54,320 nt of DNA from Oscillospiraceae bacterium (lineage in GTDB: Bacteria; Bacillota; Clostridia; Oscillospirales; Ruminococcaceae): assembly GCA_022768545.1 (NCBI GenBank), contig JALELV010000030.1, positions 1 through 54,320 on the forward strand, read 5' to 3'. How positions within the stretch are numbered: position 1 is the first letter of the stretch; each line of letters starts with the position of its first letter. The translations under genes were made by a program, and so were the position numbers. This document shows positions 53,437 through 54,320 of this stretch, piece after piece. The notes below the pieces were generated by a model that saw only the letters and a list, made by a program, of their open reading frames with translations, made no database searches and was not told the DNA's origin.

Positions 53437-54144
53437 ATGGTGCAGGTTGGGGCGGAAGTGGGCAGACAGATCCGCAGGATACGGAAGATGAGGGGGATGA
53501 CCCTGGCAGAGCTCTCAGAGGCAGTCTGCAAGAGCAAGTCCACTCTGTCCAAGTACGAGGCAGGGGAGATCTCGGTAGACGTGCAGACGCTGTACGAGCT
53601 GGCCGGGGCACTGCGCGTGCCGGTGGAGCAGCTGCTGTACCGTCTCCCGGAGCGGGAAGCTCCCCCAAGCGCCGGGGAAAGCCCTGCTTTTTTCAGCGGA
53701 GTGCGCCGGTTTTACGCCGATCTTTTCGACGGCCGTTCCGGTCAGCTGATCCGCTGTGTGTTCGAGGTGCTCTCCCGGGAAGAAGGGGAGCGGAGCCGCG
53801 TCGTCCTGTACATGAACTTCCGGGAATACGAAAGCTGTGAGGACTGCGAGAACACCTACCGGGGGTATATTGAGCACTACGACGCCCTGACCGATATGCG
53901 GCTGACCAACCAGGATACCCCCATGGAAAAGGCCAGCGTTCAGATTTTGGCGTCCTTTTTAGACAGCGACACCAAGTGGGGGCTGTGGTGCGGCCTTTCC
54001 TCCCGGCCCATGATGCCCATCGCGGCCAAAATGCTCTTTTCCCGGGAGCGGCTGAAGGAGGACGAGGAGCTGCTTCGGCGGCTCAAGATCTCCCGGGAGG
54101 ATATCCGTCTGCTGTGCCTCTACAACATGTTTCCGGTGATATAA
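53437..54144 (+). CDS. XRE-family transcription regulator
   Basis: A 235-residue protein. The amino-terminal helix-turn-helix (about residues 8-62) includes RKMRGMTLAELSEAV and KSTLSKYEAGEIS. The carboxyl domain (about 80-235) has no family I can name; it contains ESCEDCENTY and may be a sensor. ATG follows GAAAGGGG. Divergence from the patB-like gene suggests it controls that gene. Confidence 0.88.
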   Translation: MVQVGAEVGRQIRRIRKMRGMTLAELSEAVCKSKSTLSKYEAGEISVDVQTLYELAGALRVPVEQLLYRLPEREAPPSAGESPAFFSGVRRFYADLFDGRSGQLIRCVFEVLSREEGERSRVVLYMNFREYESCEDCENTYRGYIEHYDALTDMRLTNQDTPMEKASVQILASFLDSDTKWGLWCGLSSRPMMPIAAKMLFSRERLKEDEELLRRLKISREDIRLLCLYNMFPVI

Positions 54145-54156
54145 AAGAATGAGCAC

Positions 54157-54196
54157 AAATAAAAATACCGGCCCCGAAGGGCCGGTATTTTTATTT
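54157..54196. terminator. Bidirectional terminator after the XRE gene
   Basis: AAATAAAAATACCGGC pairs perfectly with GCCGGTATTTTTATTT around CCCGAAGG. A and T runs serve both converging genes. Confidence 0.93.
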
Positions 54197-54211
54197 GCTT
54201 TAGGGAGGGAA

Positions 54212-54320
54212 TTATTCCTCGCCGTACAGCTTCGCCAGTTTGAGCAGGTGGTTGTAGCGCTCCACAGAGGTCTTTTCGGCCTTGTCGAACAGCATTTCCG
54301 CTCTCTCGGGGAAGGAACGG
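54212..54320 (-). CDS. 3' end of an unidentified gene (partial)
   Basis: The minus strand is open from the window edge to TAA at 54214-54212, with 35 full codons ending RYNHLLKLAKLYGEE. The segment is helical and charged (MLFDKAEKTSVERYN). A terminator directly downstream supports a real gene end. Too little is present to name it. Confidence 0.6.
   Translation of the reverse strand, partial: RSFPERAEMLFDKAEKTSVERYNHLLKLAKLYGEE

Overview
This looks like chromosomal DNA of a GC-rich, endospore-forming member of the Clostridia, probably Oscillospiraceae/Ruminococcaceae-like. The basis is the mix of sporulation genes (spoIIID, spoVAD, spoVAE, gpr, spoIIP), a FabK-type enoyl reductase, a MurT/GatD pair, a HrcA/CIRCE heat-shock operon, a glmS ribozyme and many TTG/GTG starts behind strong Shine-Dalgarno sequences. 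No phage, insertion sequence or CRISPR array was seen. The species call is inference.

Layout. 0.2-2.2 kb: a nucleoside phosphorylase, a decayed remnant of a membrane pyrophosphatase gene (hppA), and upstream of it a promoter-RNA-terminator unit that looks like a structured RNA. 2.3-9.7 kb (minus): hrcA-grpE-dnaK-dnaJ with a perfect CIRCE operator, then prmA, rsmE and a PilN-like membrane protein. 9.9-11.7 kb (plus): a PfkB/FrlD-like sugar kinase, spoIIID and a 57-residue ribbon-helix-helix-like protein. 11.8-17.3 kb (minus): glmS with its self-cleaving ribozyme leader, an unknown exported protein, and fabD-aroE-aroK. 17.5-25.8 kb (plus): a complete type II fatty-acid operon fabH-fabK-fabG-fabF-accB-fabZ-accC-accD-accA-acpP, divergent from fabD across a control region with two related palindromes.

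25.8-30.4 kb: two tandem M81 (MlrC-like) metallopeptidase genes behind a consensus promoter, a cre-like palindrome and a leader ending in a strong intrinsic terminator; then a convergent MFS transporter. 30.5-33.9 kb: murT, a gatD whose catalytic Cys and His both appear replaced, a Cof-type HAD phosphatase with a probable CTG start, and a tiny membrane protein with a sigma-K-like promoter. 34.1-38.4 kb: cell-surface genes (G5/3D-domain protein, class B sortase, CAP-domain protein) and a YbgC-type thioesterase. 38.5-42.2 kb: a sugar-nucleotide aminotransferase/N-acetyltransferase pair, tRNA-Ser(CGA), and cysK divergent from an Rrf2 regulator. 42.2-54.3 kb: a transporter remnant, spoVAD-spoVAE, rpsT, gpr, spoIIP, a lipoprotein, lepA, hemW, a frameshifted patB/malY-type gene facing an XRE regulator, and the 3' end of an unidentified gene.

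The genes serve envelope lipid and peptidoglycan supply (fab/acc, glmS, murT/gatD, sortase), proteostasis, translation and sporulation. In Bacillus, rpsT-gpr-spoIIP-lepA-hemW and hrcA-grpE-dnaK-dnaJ-prmA-rsmE form one neighbourhood. Here the two halves lie about 42 kb apart in opposite orientation, pointing to a rearrangement. The strongest leads are the apparently inactive GatD, the M81 leader/attenuator, the RNA upstream of the hppA remnant, and the paired palindromes between fabD and fabH.
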